Shown here: piece by piece, positions 15,651 to 23,173 of the stretch | How positions within the stretch are numbered: the stretch's first letter is position 1 | Layout of the letters: every line of letters starts with the position of its first letter | Source: Eubacteriaceae bacterium | GTDB lineage: Bacteria > Bacillota > Clostridia > Eubacteriales > Anaerofustaceae | Direction of reading: 5' to 3' | DNA length: 64,000 bases | NCBI GenBank assembly: GCA_009782515.1 | Contig: WRIY01000004.1 | Location: forward strand, 1 to 64,000 | Made by a program: the position numbers and the translations under genes | The notes under the pieces: generated by a model | The model's database searches: none | Told to the model about the DNA's origin: nothing | The model's input: only the letters and a program-made list of their open reading frames with translations

Positions 15651-16508
15651 CTAGAACATTGGCACAACTGAGCCTTTGTACTTTTCTTTGATGAATTCCT
15701 TGCAGTCGTCAGAGCGCAGCGCTTGTATTAGCGCTAATACGGCTTCGTTTTCCTCATTGCCTTCTTTTACGCAAAGAATATTTGCATACTTTTGCGCAGC
15801 TTCTGATTCGGACGACTCAAACGCTATTGAGTCATCTGTGGCTGAAAGGCCGCCCTGAAGCGCAAAGTTGCCGTTAATTACTGCGGCGTCAACGTCAGGC
15901 AATGCCAGCGGCAGGGTCGCAGCTTCTGCTTCTATGAATTCAAAATTCTTTGGATTCTCAGCAATGTCCTGAATAGTCGCATTAAGGCCGATTCCTTCCT
16001 TGAGCTTGATAAGCCCGTTAACTTCAAGAACTGCAAGCGCCCTGGCTTCATTGGTTGTGTCATTGGGCAAAGCTATCTGCGCCCCGTCAGGAAGCGAATC
16101 AAGGGTAATGCCCTTGTCTTTTCCAGGGTAAAGGCACATTGGCTCGTAATGGACGCTGCAAACGCTCACGATGTGAGTGCCGTTCTCAGCATTGAACTCG
16201 TCCAAGTAAGGCTGGTGCTGAAAAAAGTTTGCATCAAGCGATCCGTCTTCAACAGCAACGTTGGGCTGCACATAATCCGAGAATTCAATAACTTCAAGGC
16301 CTATGCCGCTCTGGGCCATAATCGGAATGAGAAATTCAAGAATTTCAGCATGCGGGCTTGATGACGCCCCGATTGTCAATGTAGCTACAATTTCCTCTTC
16401 CTCGGCCCCGCCACCGCCGCCTCCGCTTTGGCTGTTGTTGCCGCCTGTGCATGATGCAAACGAAATAACCAAAGCAAGCGCCAAAAATAGTAATAGTGCT
16501 TTTTTCAT
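15651..16508 (-). CDS. metQ: Methionine-binding lipoprotein MetQ (NlpA family)
   Basis: A 285-residue substrate-binding lipoprotein with a lipobox ISFASC (acylated C20) and a glycine-rich then acidic linker before the fold. The NlpA-family core is plain: TLTIGASSSPHAEIL near residue 45, DANFFQHQPYL (about 93-103) and ALPNDTTNEARAL (about 146-158). It captures methionine outside the cell for the MetNI transporter. It is the last gene of a metN-metI-metQ operon and is followed by a terminator. Related NlpA proteins can bind other amino acids, but the operon context supports methionine. Confidence 0.92.
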   Translation of the reverse strand: MKKALLLFLALALVISFASCTGGNNSQSGGGGGGAEEEEIVATLTIGASSSPHAEILEFLIPIMAQSGIGLEVIEFSDYVQPNVAVEDGSLDANFFQHQPYLDEFNAENGTHIVSVCSVHYEPMCLYPGKDKGITLDSLPDGAQIALPNDTTNEARALAVLEVNGLIKLKEGIGLNATIQDIAENPKNFEFIEAEAATLPLALPDVDAAVINGNFALQGGLSATDDSIAFESSESEAAQKYANILCVKEGNEENEAVLALIQALRSDDCKEFIKEKYKGSVVPMF

Positions 16509-16535
16509 TTTTCCCCCTTTTCGTGCTTTATATTG

Positions 16536-17213
16536 CTATGTTCTCGCCCGTTTGTCGATGTAGCGCGCAAGGCGCATGCCTATTTCCTGAAAAGCCTGCA
16601 CAATCACTACAAGCAGCGTTACAGTTACAAGCATCACATCGCTACGATAGCGGTAATAGCCATAGTTTATAGCTATAGTGCCCAGCCCGCCCCCCCCGAC
16701 AAAGCCGCTCATTGCCGAATACGCCAGGATGGTCGTTATCGATATTGCAGCCCCGAGCACAAGTGACGGGCGCGCTTCAACAAGCATTACAGAAAAAATA
16801 ATTCTCGCGTCAGAAGCCCCCATAGCCTGGGCCGCCTCAATAGCGCCGGGATCTACCTCCTTTAGCGAGCCTTCTACCATGCGGGCTATAAAGGGGGCAG
16901 CACCAACAACAAGAGGCACAACAGTTGCCTTTGATCCCAGGGTTGTTCCAACTATTAACCTTGTAAAAGGCATAATTGCCACGAGCAATATGACGAAAGG
17001 GACGCTTCTGACAATGTTTATCAAAACACCCAGAATTCTGTTAACAATCCTCATTTCCCTAAGGCCGCCTTTGTCAGTTGCAACAAGCGCAATGCCGAGT
17101 GGCAAGCCTATTGCATATGCCATTAAGGTTGAGGCAACTGTCATGTATAGCGACTCTGCAATCCCTTTTGAAAGCAGCGGCCACAGCTTGGCGAGCTTTT
17201 CAAGAGCTTCCAT
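16536..17213 (-). CDS. metI: Methionine ABC transporter permease MetI
   Basis: A 225-residue membrane permease with five hydrophobic segments and the EAA-type loop EAAQAMGASDARI (about 134-146) that docks to the ATPase. The C-terminal segment GGGGLGTIAINYGYYRY is characteristic of MetI. The metN stop codon overlaps its start by 1 nt. With MetN and MetQ it imports methionine, usually the D-isomer too. The length is normal. Confidence 0.93.
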   Translation of the reverse strand: MEALEKLAKLWPLLSKGIAESLYMTVASTLMAYAIGLPLGIALVATDKGGLREMRIVNRILGVLINIVRSVPFVILLVAIMPFTRLIVGTTLGSKATVVPLVVGAAPFIARMVEGSLKEVDPGAIEAAQAMGASDARIIFSVMLVEARPSLVLGAAISITTILAYSAMSGFVGGGGLGTIAINYGYYRYRSDVMLVTVTLLVVIVQAFQEIGMRLARYIDKRART

Positions 17214-18166
17214 TACAGCTCCTCAAACGAAATGCTCTTTTGCCCCAAAAAGCTCTTCAGCTTTTCTTCGCTGCCTTCATCGCTTTGAAGCGAAAAGAGA
17301 ACATTTCCTGATCCTTCGTAAAGCACCGACAGGCCTATGCCTTCAATAGTGCACGCCTCGCCAATAATATCTTTTGCAGCTTCTTGCGAGCCTGCAAACG
17401 CCCTGATGCTGAGCATCGCGCGAGGCTTGTCTTCAGAAGCCATCAGCAGCTTTTTTGCACCCTGGCTTTTGGGGTAGTCGAAAAGCTGGCCGGTATAGCC
17501 TGACTCAACAATTCTGCTGTTTTCCATAATTGCAGTTTTGGAGCATATGCTCCGGGCTACATGCAGCTGGTGGGTTATCAAAACGATAGTTATGCCCATA
17601 TCAGTATTAATATCTGAGAGCAGGCTTAGGATTGATTCAGTTGAGCTGGGGTCAAGCGCGCTTGTAGCCTCATCGCACAGCAGCACTTTGGGCTCGGTTG
17701 CAAGAGCCCTGGCTATTGCGACCCTTTGCTTTTGGCCGCCTGAAAGCTGGCTGGGGTAGGCGGCTGCCTTTTCCGGAATGCCAACCCTTTCGAGCAGCAT
17801 ATGCGCCCTCTTTTTGCTCTCCTGCTTTTTATACCCTGCGATGGATAAAGGCAGCATAATATTTTCAAGCGCTGAACGCTGCATCATCAGGTTAAACTGC
17901 TGAAAAATCATGCCGATTGATCTTCGGGCTGCAAGCAGCTTTTTGCGGCTGAGCGCTGTGAGCTCCTCGCCCCCTACAAAGACCTGGCCCTGGCTGGGCC
18001 TCTCCAGCATGTTGATAAGGCGGACAAGCGTCGACTTGCCGGCGCCGGAAAAGCCGATTATGCCATATATTTCGCCTTTTGCTATATCAAGGCTGACATC
18101 TTTTACGGCATCAATTGTGCCACTTCGCGTTTTGTATGTTTTTGTGACATTTTTAAGCTGAATCAT
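17213..18166 (-). CDS. metN: Methionine ABC transporter ATPase MetN
   Basis: A 317-residue ABC ATPase with Walker A GFSGAGKST (38-46), signature LSGGQKQR (about 140-147) and Walker B LLCDEATSALD (about 160-170). The C-terminal ~75 residues form the NIL (ACT-like) domain that binds methionine and causes transinhibition in this family. It is the first gene of the operon. No S-box/SAM riboswitch was recognised in the 250-bp leader; a short AGGCG/CGCCT hairpin lies near 18205. Confidence 0.93.
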   Translation of the reverse strand: MIQLKNVTKTYKTRSGTIDAVKDVSLDIAKGEIYGIIGFSGAGKSTLVRLINMLERPSQGQVFVGGEELTALSRKKLLAARRSIGMIFQQFNLMMQRSALENIMLPLSIAGYKKQESKKRAHMLLERVGIPEKAAAYPSQLSGGQKQRVAIARALATEPKVLLCDEATSALDPSSTESILSLLSDINTDMGITIVLITHQLHVARSICSKTAIMENSRIVESGYTGQLFDYPKSQGAKKLLMASEDKPRAMLSIRAFAGSQEAAKDIIGEACTIEGIGLSVLYEGSGNVLFSLQSDEGSEEKLKSFLGQKSISFEEL

Positions 18167-18362
18167 TGGCTCGCCGAATATTCCTGAAATTTCTTAGCTT
18201 TCTTAGGCGCTACACGCCTTTTAGTATATATTAACGCAAAAACCTATCTTATTGCACACGAATCTTTGCTGGAGAGCGCAAAAAGCAACTATCCAGTTAA
18301 TGCCAGATGCCCTGGCTTGGCCAATTAGCAGCCGCACTCTTATCGCAAAAAAAGCATTTTAG

Positions 18363-18371
18363 TGCTATAAT
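18363..18371 (+). promoter_or_regulatory. Extended -10 promoter of the first UroD-type gene
   Basis: TGC-TATAAT is a consensus extended -10 element 53 nt before the GTG start. The -35 region is weak, as is usual for extended -10 promoters. The region between this promoter and metN is divergent. Confidence 0.6.
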
Positions 18372-18424
18372 GTCAGCAAAACTGTACGATATGCCAAGTA
18401 AATAGCTTTGCAATGGAGGATATA

Positions 18425-19471
18425 GTGGGAGAAATCACACCAAAAGAGAACTATTTAAGGCTTTCAAGAGGCGAATTGCCAGACTACCTTCCAATGGGGT
18501 TTGTTCAAGGCGTCCCGTCCAGCTCAAATGTTGGCTTTGCTGATCTTTTTGTTGTAAAAGGCGCCACTGCATTTGGGGTTGGCAAGCCAGCTGTGCCCCC
18601 GATGACGGAATGGACAGACAAATGGGGCATTCCTTATGTAGCCAATGAAGAGACAAACTTTGCGGCTCTTCCAAAGCCGGGGGCATTCCTGCTTGATGAT
18701 GTGCGCAAGTGGGACAAAGTCGTTAAGCACCCTGAGATGCCCGAGAGAATCGACTGGGAAGCCATGGCAGCTGAGGCAACTGCCCATGTGGACCGCAGCG
18801 TCACTGCTGTGAATGCGCTCTTTAGCGGGCAAACGCCTTTCCAGACTTTTGTCGCCTTTATGGGCTTTACTGAAGGCCTTATTGCCCTTTATGAAGAGCC
18901 TGAAGCGTGTGAGGAGATGATCAACTATATAGCTGACTTTTATATGCCAATAGCTGAGAAAAGCATTGAATATATTAAGCCGGACATATTGACAATTTCT
19001 GATGACACTGCATCAAGGCAAGGCCCGTTCTTCTCAATGGACATATACCGCAGAATATTTAAGCCTGTATACGAAAGATGGGCCAAACCGGCAACAGACA
19101 TGGGATTGCCGATCACATTCCATAACTGCGGCCGCTGCGAAGACCAGCTTGAAGACCTTTATGAGATAGGCGTGCGCTATTGGAACCCTGCTGAGGCAGT
19201 CAATGATCTCGTTGAAGTGAAGCGCAAGTTTAACAACAGAATGGTTATTAGCGGAGGATGGTCATTCTCGCCCACGCCTGATATAAGCGAAACCGATGTT
19301 CGCGAGCATGTTAGGGCGACAATAGACAGGCTTGCGCCGGGAGGAGGCTATATCTTTTCTGGAGGCCTTTACATGGTAGGCAACAGGGAGTTTACCCCTG
19401 AGATAATCCAAAAGATAAATGGCTGGATTTCAGACGAAGCTTACAGCTACGGGAAAGATTTTTACAAGTAG
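18425..19471 (+). CDS. UroD-family methyltransferase-like protein (MtaA/MtbA type)
   Basis: A 348-residue protein of the uroporphyrinogen decarboxylase superfamily. It probably transfers methyl groups from a corrinoid protein rather than making heme: the motif FHNCGRCED (about 237-245) gives the His-x-Cys...Cys zinc pattern known from MtaA/MtbA. ASRQGPFFS (about 199-207) is typical of the anaerobe-specific subgroup. GTG 18425 is preferred over the in-frame ATG 18413 because TGGAGGA sits 5 nt upstream of the GTG, while the ATG is inside that box. No corrinoid protein gene lies next to it, so the partner and methyl donor are unknown. Confidence 0.8.
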   Translation: MGEITPKENYLRLSRGELPDYLPMGFVQGVPSSSNVGFADLFVVKGATAFGVGKPAVPPMTEWTDKWGIPYVANEETNFAALPKPGAFLLDDVRKWDKVVKHPEMPERIDWEAMAAEATAHVDRSVTAVNALFSGQTPFQTFVAFMGFTEGLIALYEEPEACEEMINYIADFYMPIAEKSIEYIKPDILTISDDTASRQGPFFSMDIYRRIFKPVYERWAKPATDMGLPITFHNCGRCEDQLEDLYEIGVRYWNPAEAVNDLVEVKRKFNNRMVISGGWSFSPTPDISETDVREHVRATIDRLAPGGGYIFSGGLYMVGNREFTPEIIQKINGWISDEAYSYGKDFYK

Positions 19472-19482
19472 GCAATAAAATA

Positions 19483-19515
19483 AAGGCGCCTGGGGCTTTA
19501 AGCTGCCGGCGCCTT
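19483..19515. terminator. Bidirectional terminator-like stem-loop between convergent genes
   Basis: AAGGCGCC (19483-19490) pairs with GGCGCCTT (19508-19515). On the minus strand it is followed by TATTTTATT, giving a good terminator for the metallo-beta-lactamase-fold gene, whose stop codon lies inside the loop. Confidence 0.75.
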
Positions 19516-20211
19516 GCTTTCTTCATTTTTTGTTGCTATGCCGCCGTGGGCTGTAGCAATTATATCGCAAGAGCTTAATATTCCGCTTTCAACAATGCCA
19601 TTAAGCGACTCAACGCTTTGGCTGTGGCTCATATCCATAAGGCGCGCAAACGGCCTGGGCTTGCCGTCTTTTAAAAGCATAAGATCCCCTACAAAAATCC
19701 ATTTTTTGTTTAAGAGATAGCAGCATGATCCCGGCGTGTGGCCAACAGCGGGCACTATTTCGATGGTGTCATTTCCAACCGTTACGGGCTTAGAGTTATG
19801 GATCTGAAAGTATTTCTTTACGCTGTTTTTCATAAAGAGCCTTCTAGCCACCTTGCCGGTAGCCAGTGCAACTTCCTTTTCATACATATGGACTTCTGCA
19901 TTTGGGAACGCAGCCAGCCCTCCAGCGTGATCATAGTCTGAGTGGGTCAAAAACACATGCAGTACCTGCTGCGGGTCAAGGCCAAGCGATTTCATGCCTC
20001 TGGCTGCAGCTGCCGGGTTCATGCCACTGTCAAACGCAATCAGGCCATAGCCGCTCTCATAAACATAAAAGCTCACCATAAGCGTGCGAATTGCATATAA
20101 CCTGTCAGCAATTTTTGAGGTTGCAGCCGGCCTGAACAAAACAGCAGTAAATGCCAAAAATGTAGCCATGCCTAAAAACGCGCCGCTTACGAGGCCTTTA
20201 AATAAATCCAT
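19498..20211 (-). CDS. Metallo-beta-lactamase-fold hydrolase with N-terminal membrane segment
   Basis: A 237-residue protein with an N-terminal hydrophobic segment (about 9-29) and a metallo-beta-lactamase domain. The metal motif reads THSDYDHAGG (about 89-98), so the usual H-x-H-x-D-H has Asp instead of the second His, a variant known in part of the superfamily. Further ligands are GHTPGS (about 157-162), GDLM (about 175) and the late HGG (about 222). It may be a glyoxalase- or lactonase-like hydrolase. The probable operon partner is the small wall-anchor-like gene 32 nt upstream. The substrate is unknown. Confidence 0.8.
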   Translation of the reverse strand: MDLFKGLVSGAFLGMATFLAFTAVLFRPAATSKIADRLYAIRTLMVSFYVYESGYGLIAFDSGMNPAAAARGMKSLGLDPQQVLHVFLTHSDYDHAGGLAAFPNAEVHMYEKEVALATGKVARRLFMKNSVKKYFQIHNSKPVTVGNDTIEIVPAVGHTPGSCCYLLNKKWIFVGDLMLLKDGKPRPFARLMDMSHSQSVESLNGIVESGILSSCDIIATAHGGIATKNEESKAPAA

Positions 20212-20243
20212 ACTTTTCTTAGCGCTAGCCGCTTTGGCTGTGC

Positions 20244-20453
20244 TTACTCGCCGCTCTCGCTTTGCTCTTTCTTCTTTTTATTGTTTATTGCAAAAAACGC
20301 GCCACCTCCAACCACTGCTACAAGCGCTAGCCCTCCATACAAAAAGAGGTTTGTTGTGTCGCCGGTTAACGGCGATAGGCTGGCAGCAAAAGCTTGGGCA
20401 GGAAATGCCAATATAACGATACCCATAAGTAGTGAACTAAATTTTGCTTTCAT
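20244..20453 (-). CDS. Tiny secreted protein resembling a bare cell-wall sorting signal
   Basis: A 69-residue protein when started at the ATG at 20453, chosen because a signal peptide begins there (MKAKFSSLL, then a hydrophobic core ending AQAFAAS). Within a few residues comes S-P-L-T-G-D, then a hydrophobic segment and NNKKKKEQ: the layout of an LPxTG sorting signal, with the first residue changed from L to S. The mature protein would have almost no other content. It precedes the metallo-beta-lactamase gene on the same strand. It may be a sortase substrate remnant or a small membrane peptide. Confidence 0.55.
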   Translation of the reverse strand: MKAKFSSLLMGIVILAFPAQAFAASLSPLTGDTTNLFLYGGLALVAVVGGGAFFAINNKKKKEQSESGE

Positions 20454-20702
20454 CAGTATTTCAGCTTGCGGCATTTGCTTGCAGAGCCGCACTCCTTTGA
20501 TATTTGTTGGTATTTTATGCGCAAAGTATTGCTTATAGGCCGCTACAGCGCAAATGGCACAAAAGTGCCAAATTCCATAGCGCAAGCCATAGAAGAGCGC
20601 TGGTATATGCAGCCAGTTCAGCGTTTTTATAATTTTATCATTCTAATCGATCGATAACAACAGTATTCGGTATCATATTGGCATAAATACTGGTATCAGT
20701 AT

Positions 20703-20727
20703 AAAAAAAGAGAAGGCATCAGCCTTC
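20703..20727 (-). terminator. Intrinsic terminator of the second UroD-type gene
   Basis: On the minus strand GAAGGC-TGAT-GCCTTC is followed by TC and seven T. It lies 30 nt after the stop codon. Confidence 0.9.
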
Positions 20728-20756
20728 CTTTAAATAGATGCAGCGCATGCGAAATA

Positions 20757-21854
20757 TTATCTCATAGATTCAAACATCTTGCGGCTTTCGATATAGATAG
20801 TCTCTGAGAACTGCGCAGGGGCAAAGAATCCGGCGAATACTGGTTTTTGTGCATAATCAGGGCCATACTTGGCGACGAATGCCTTTGCTGCGTCAACCTC
20901 AGTGTTGGGGTCTTCGTAAGACTCGCCGAAACCGATAGGCGGCAGGCCTGTCTCCATGCCGATTACAAAGTTTCCGCCATATTGCTCATAGATCATTTCT
21001 TTATTGTTCATAGGCTGCCCTGACCATGAGTCAACGCCGGCAGCAATATATGCAGGTACAAGCTTTTCATTCTTGCCGCATGAATGCTGATCATAGAAGA
21101 TGCCCTCATCATGGCAATGGTCAACAACCTGCTTGATGTATGGAACAAGCATCTCCATAGCAGTGCTTAGCGAAAAGAAAGGAGAGTTCTGGCTGCCCCA
21201 GTCATCGTGGAAGCTTATGCAGTCAGCTTTAAAGTATTTCACATAATTCGAGATCATTTTTTTGTACATGTCAACAAGCGCCTGGAACAATCCGTGAAGG
21301 GCAGTCTTTTGATCCTCGTCAATAAGCGCTACGGCTGCTTCTGAAAAGTCCATAAAAGATATGAGCCTTTCAAACATTCCGGTTAAGATAGTAATTGACA
21401 TCCATCTGTCAGGGTCTAGGCGATCCTTGTTTGCCTCAGCAGAAAGCTCCCATGGCCATTTGTCAACGTCAGGGAATTGTATTACTTTCTCCCAGTCATT
21501 AGCATCGGCCAGCGTTGGCGCGCCGGGCATAACCATCGAGCCTCCGGCCTGGGGAACGTAGATCCAGTCAATTGAATGCCTGTCTTTTCCGCCCACCTGC
21601 TCTTCCGGAGCTAAGGGGTTGGCCTCGAAAACAAAGTTTCTTGCAATGTTGTCAGGGTCAATTCTTGGTGTAAGCATAGTAGAGTCAGTGCCGACCGGAA
21701 TCCAAACAGGCAGCTTGCGGCTGTACACAAGCTTGTAGTTCTCTTTCGGGCTTATCGGAGTTTCATATTTTTTTTGCGGCGGCATGAATGGAAACATTGG
21801 CGGGTACGTGTCAGTCGTTTCTACTTCAGACATGCTGAATGGATATTGAGCCAT
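20757..21854 (-). CDS. UroD-family methyltransferase-like protein, divergent
   Basis: A 365-residue protein of the uroporphyrinogen decarboxylase superfamily with an N-terminal extension of about 35 residues rich in Pro/Met. GSQNSPFFS (about 228-236) and QHSCGKNE (about 264-271) align with the other UroD-type protein at 18425, but the second cysteine of the zinc motif (GRC in the other) is absent here. It may act in one-carbon or corrinoid methyl transfer or on a methylated ether or amine. The start has an AGGAGG box. Promoter DNA upstream carries three AAGCGCTT palindromes. It is monocistronic. Confidence 0.75.
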   Translation of the reverse strand: MAQYPFSMSEVETTDTYPPMFPFMPPQKKYETPISPKENYKLVYSRKLPVWIPVGTDSTMLTPRIDPDNIARNFVFEANPLAPEEQVGGKDRHSIDWIYVPQAGGSMVMPGAPTLADANDWEKVIQFPDVDKWPWELSAEANKDRLDPDRWMSITILTGMFERLISFMDFSEAAVALIDEDQKTALHGLFQALVDMYKKMISNYVKYFKADCISFHDDWGSQNSPFFSLSTAMEMLVPYIKQVVDHCHDEGIFYDQHSCGKNEKLVPAYIAAGVDSWSGQPMNNKEMIYEQYGGNFVIGMETGLPPIGFGESYEDPNTEVDAAKAFVAKYGPDYAQKPVFAGFFAPAQFSETIYIESRKMFESMR

Positions 21855-21922
21855 AAAATCCTCCTGGACTATAAATTTATTGCATTTTTTTTTGCTGCAT
21901 ATGCATAAGCAGCTGCGCCCAT

Positions 21923-21983
21923 AAGCGCTTTCAGAGATAGTTTAAGCGCTTACTGCATGTATTATAGCAAAATGGAAGCGCTT
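21923..21983 (-). promoter_or_regulatory. Promoter with three AAGCGCTT palindromes
   Basis: On the minus strand TGC-TATAAT (-10 at 21966-21961) is an extended -10 promoter for the second UroD-type gene. AAGCGCTT occurs at 21923-21930, 21944-21951 and 21976-21983; starts are 21 and 32 bp apart, close to two and three helical turns, on either side of the -10. They look like operator half-sites, though this word also occurs by chance in coding DNA here. Confidence 0.5.
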
Positions 21984-22043
21984 GATCACATTTATCATAA
22001 AATTAGTGAAATGTATGAGCTTTTCAGTTGCAGCGATATTTGC

Positions 22044-22049
22044 TATTAT
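22044..22049 (+). promoter_or_regulatory. Extended -10 promoter of the UvrC-like gene
   Basis: TGC-TATTAT forms an extended -10 element about 39 nt before the ATG at 22088. A TTGCAG at 22028-22033 lies too close to be a normal -35. Confidence 0.4.
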
Positions 22050-22087
22050 AGGTACTAAGCCAATACTAGAGATATGTGGTGAGCAGG

Positions 22088-23173
22088 ATGTTTTGCGATG
22101 CAGCAGTTAAAATGATAAAAAGCGCACCGCCAGCGTGCGGCGTTTACTACTTTTTCAACAAACTTGGCACGATTGTATATATCGGAAAATCAAAAAGCCT
22201 AAAAAACAGGCTGGCTTCCCATTTGCAAAGCGCAAAGAGCCCGGCAGCAGGATACTCTAAGCAGCAATCGCTCTACCAGGAAGCCTGTTTTGCCGCATAC
22301 GAGCCCTGCGAGTCTGAAACGGCCGCGCTGCTGCGGGAATGCGAGCAGATAAAGCGCTACAGGCCGCGCTACAACTCACAGCTCGCAAGCGACAGAAAGT
22401 ATCCGTTCATATACATCTCAGACGGGGAGTATCCCCAGATAGCGCTCGCATACGAAAAAAACAAGGCTGGCAGGTATTTTGGGAGCTTTTATTCAGAATT
22501 CGACGCTAACCATGCCATCACATTGCTTAATGAAACGCTCGGCACTGCTTTCTGCCAAAGAAGCTTTGAAAAGCCCAGTGCCGCTTGCCTGAGCTACCAC
22601 ATAGGAAAGTGCCTGGGCCCATGCGAGGCCTACATCAGCAGCCAAGGATATAGCCGCGCTGTCAACGAGGCTATTGATATACTCTCAGGCAAAGCGGCTT
22701 CATATATAAACAAGGCAACCAGCGACATGCTTGAGCATTCCGAACGCGAAGAATATGCCCTTGCAGCAGAATGCCGCGACAAAGCGGCAAAGCTGATGCG
22801 CCTTGAGGCAAGAGCAGAAAAGCTGAATACAGACATAGCCTCCGGCTCGTTTGCCATATTCTTTAGAGCCTACCATGAAGAGGCTTTTACAGCATTCCGG
22901 CTGGAAGGCGGGAAGGTAACAGCAGCTATGCGCTTTAGCGCCAATAAGCCTCCAGGCAAAGCCGAGTTCCTTGAGTTTCTAAGCTGCAGGGGGGATAGCT
23001 TTGCCGAAGGCCTGGCGAAAATGATTTTGGAAATACATGCTGACAAATACTTTGTAAGGCTGCCTGATGCCGGCGATGCTGCTATAGCAGAGCTCTTGGA
23101 GCATAAGGCAAGCGCGTACCTCGGAATGCAAGAGGAAGAAACAGTACAACATGCGGGGGGCAATAATGGATGA
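22088..23173 (+). CDS. UvrC N-terminal-type endonuclease (Cho-like, GIY-YIG)
   Basis: A 361-residue protein equal to the N-terminal half of UvrC. It has a GIY-YIG nuclease domain with GVY (18-20), YIG (31-33), R41 and the metal-binding E77, four cysteines matching the UvrC iron-sulfur site (C156, C167, C175, C179, in CLSYHIGKCLGPC), and a UVR helical-hairpin segment (about 205-245). The RNase H-like second nuclease and helix-hairpin-helix domains are absent, as in Cho, so it should make only the 3' incision. ATG 22088 gives the usual UvrC start; in-frame GTG codons at 22076 and 22079 are alternatives. It overlaps the HAD gene by 8 nt. Confidence 0.85.
   Translation: MFCDAAVKMIKSAPPACGVYYFFNKLGTIVYIGKSKSLKNRLASHLQSAKSPAAGYSKQQSLYQEACFAAYEPCESETAALLRECEQIKRYRPRYNSQLASDRKYPFIYISDGEYPQIALAYEKNKAGRYFGSFYSEFDANHAITLLNETLGTAFCQRSFEKPSAACLSYHIGKCLGPCEAYISSQGYSRAVNEAIDILSGKAASYINKATSDMLEHSEREEYALAAECRDKAAKLMRLEARAEKLNTDIASGSFAIFFRAYHEEAFTAFRLEGGKVTAAMRFSANKPPGKAEFLEFLSCRGDSFAEGLAKMILEIHADKYFVRLPDAGDAAIAELLEHKASAYLGMQEEETVQHAGGNNG

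Noticed and set aside
15362-15667. 101-codon frame across the metQ 3' end and intergenic DNA
   Set aside because: Overlaps metQ and its terminator, lacks an SD, and crosses AT-rich noncoding sequence.
16678-17349. Open frame of 223 codons opposite metI
   Set aside because: Lies opposite a clear MetI permease and has no initiation signal or family match.
18167-18412. SAM (S-box) riboswitch before metN
   Set aside because: The metNIQ context makes it plausible, but the conserved core segments could not be found in the leader.
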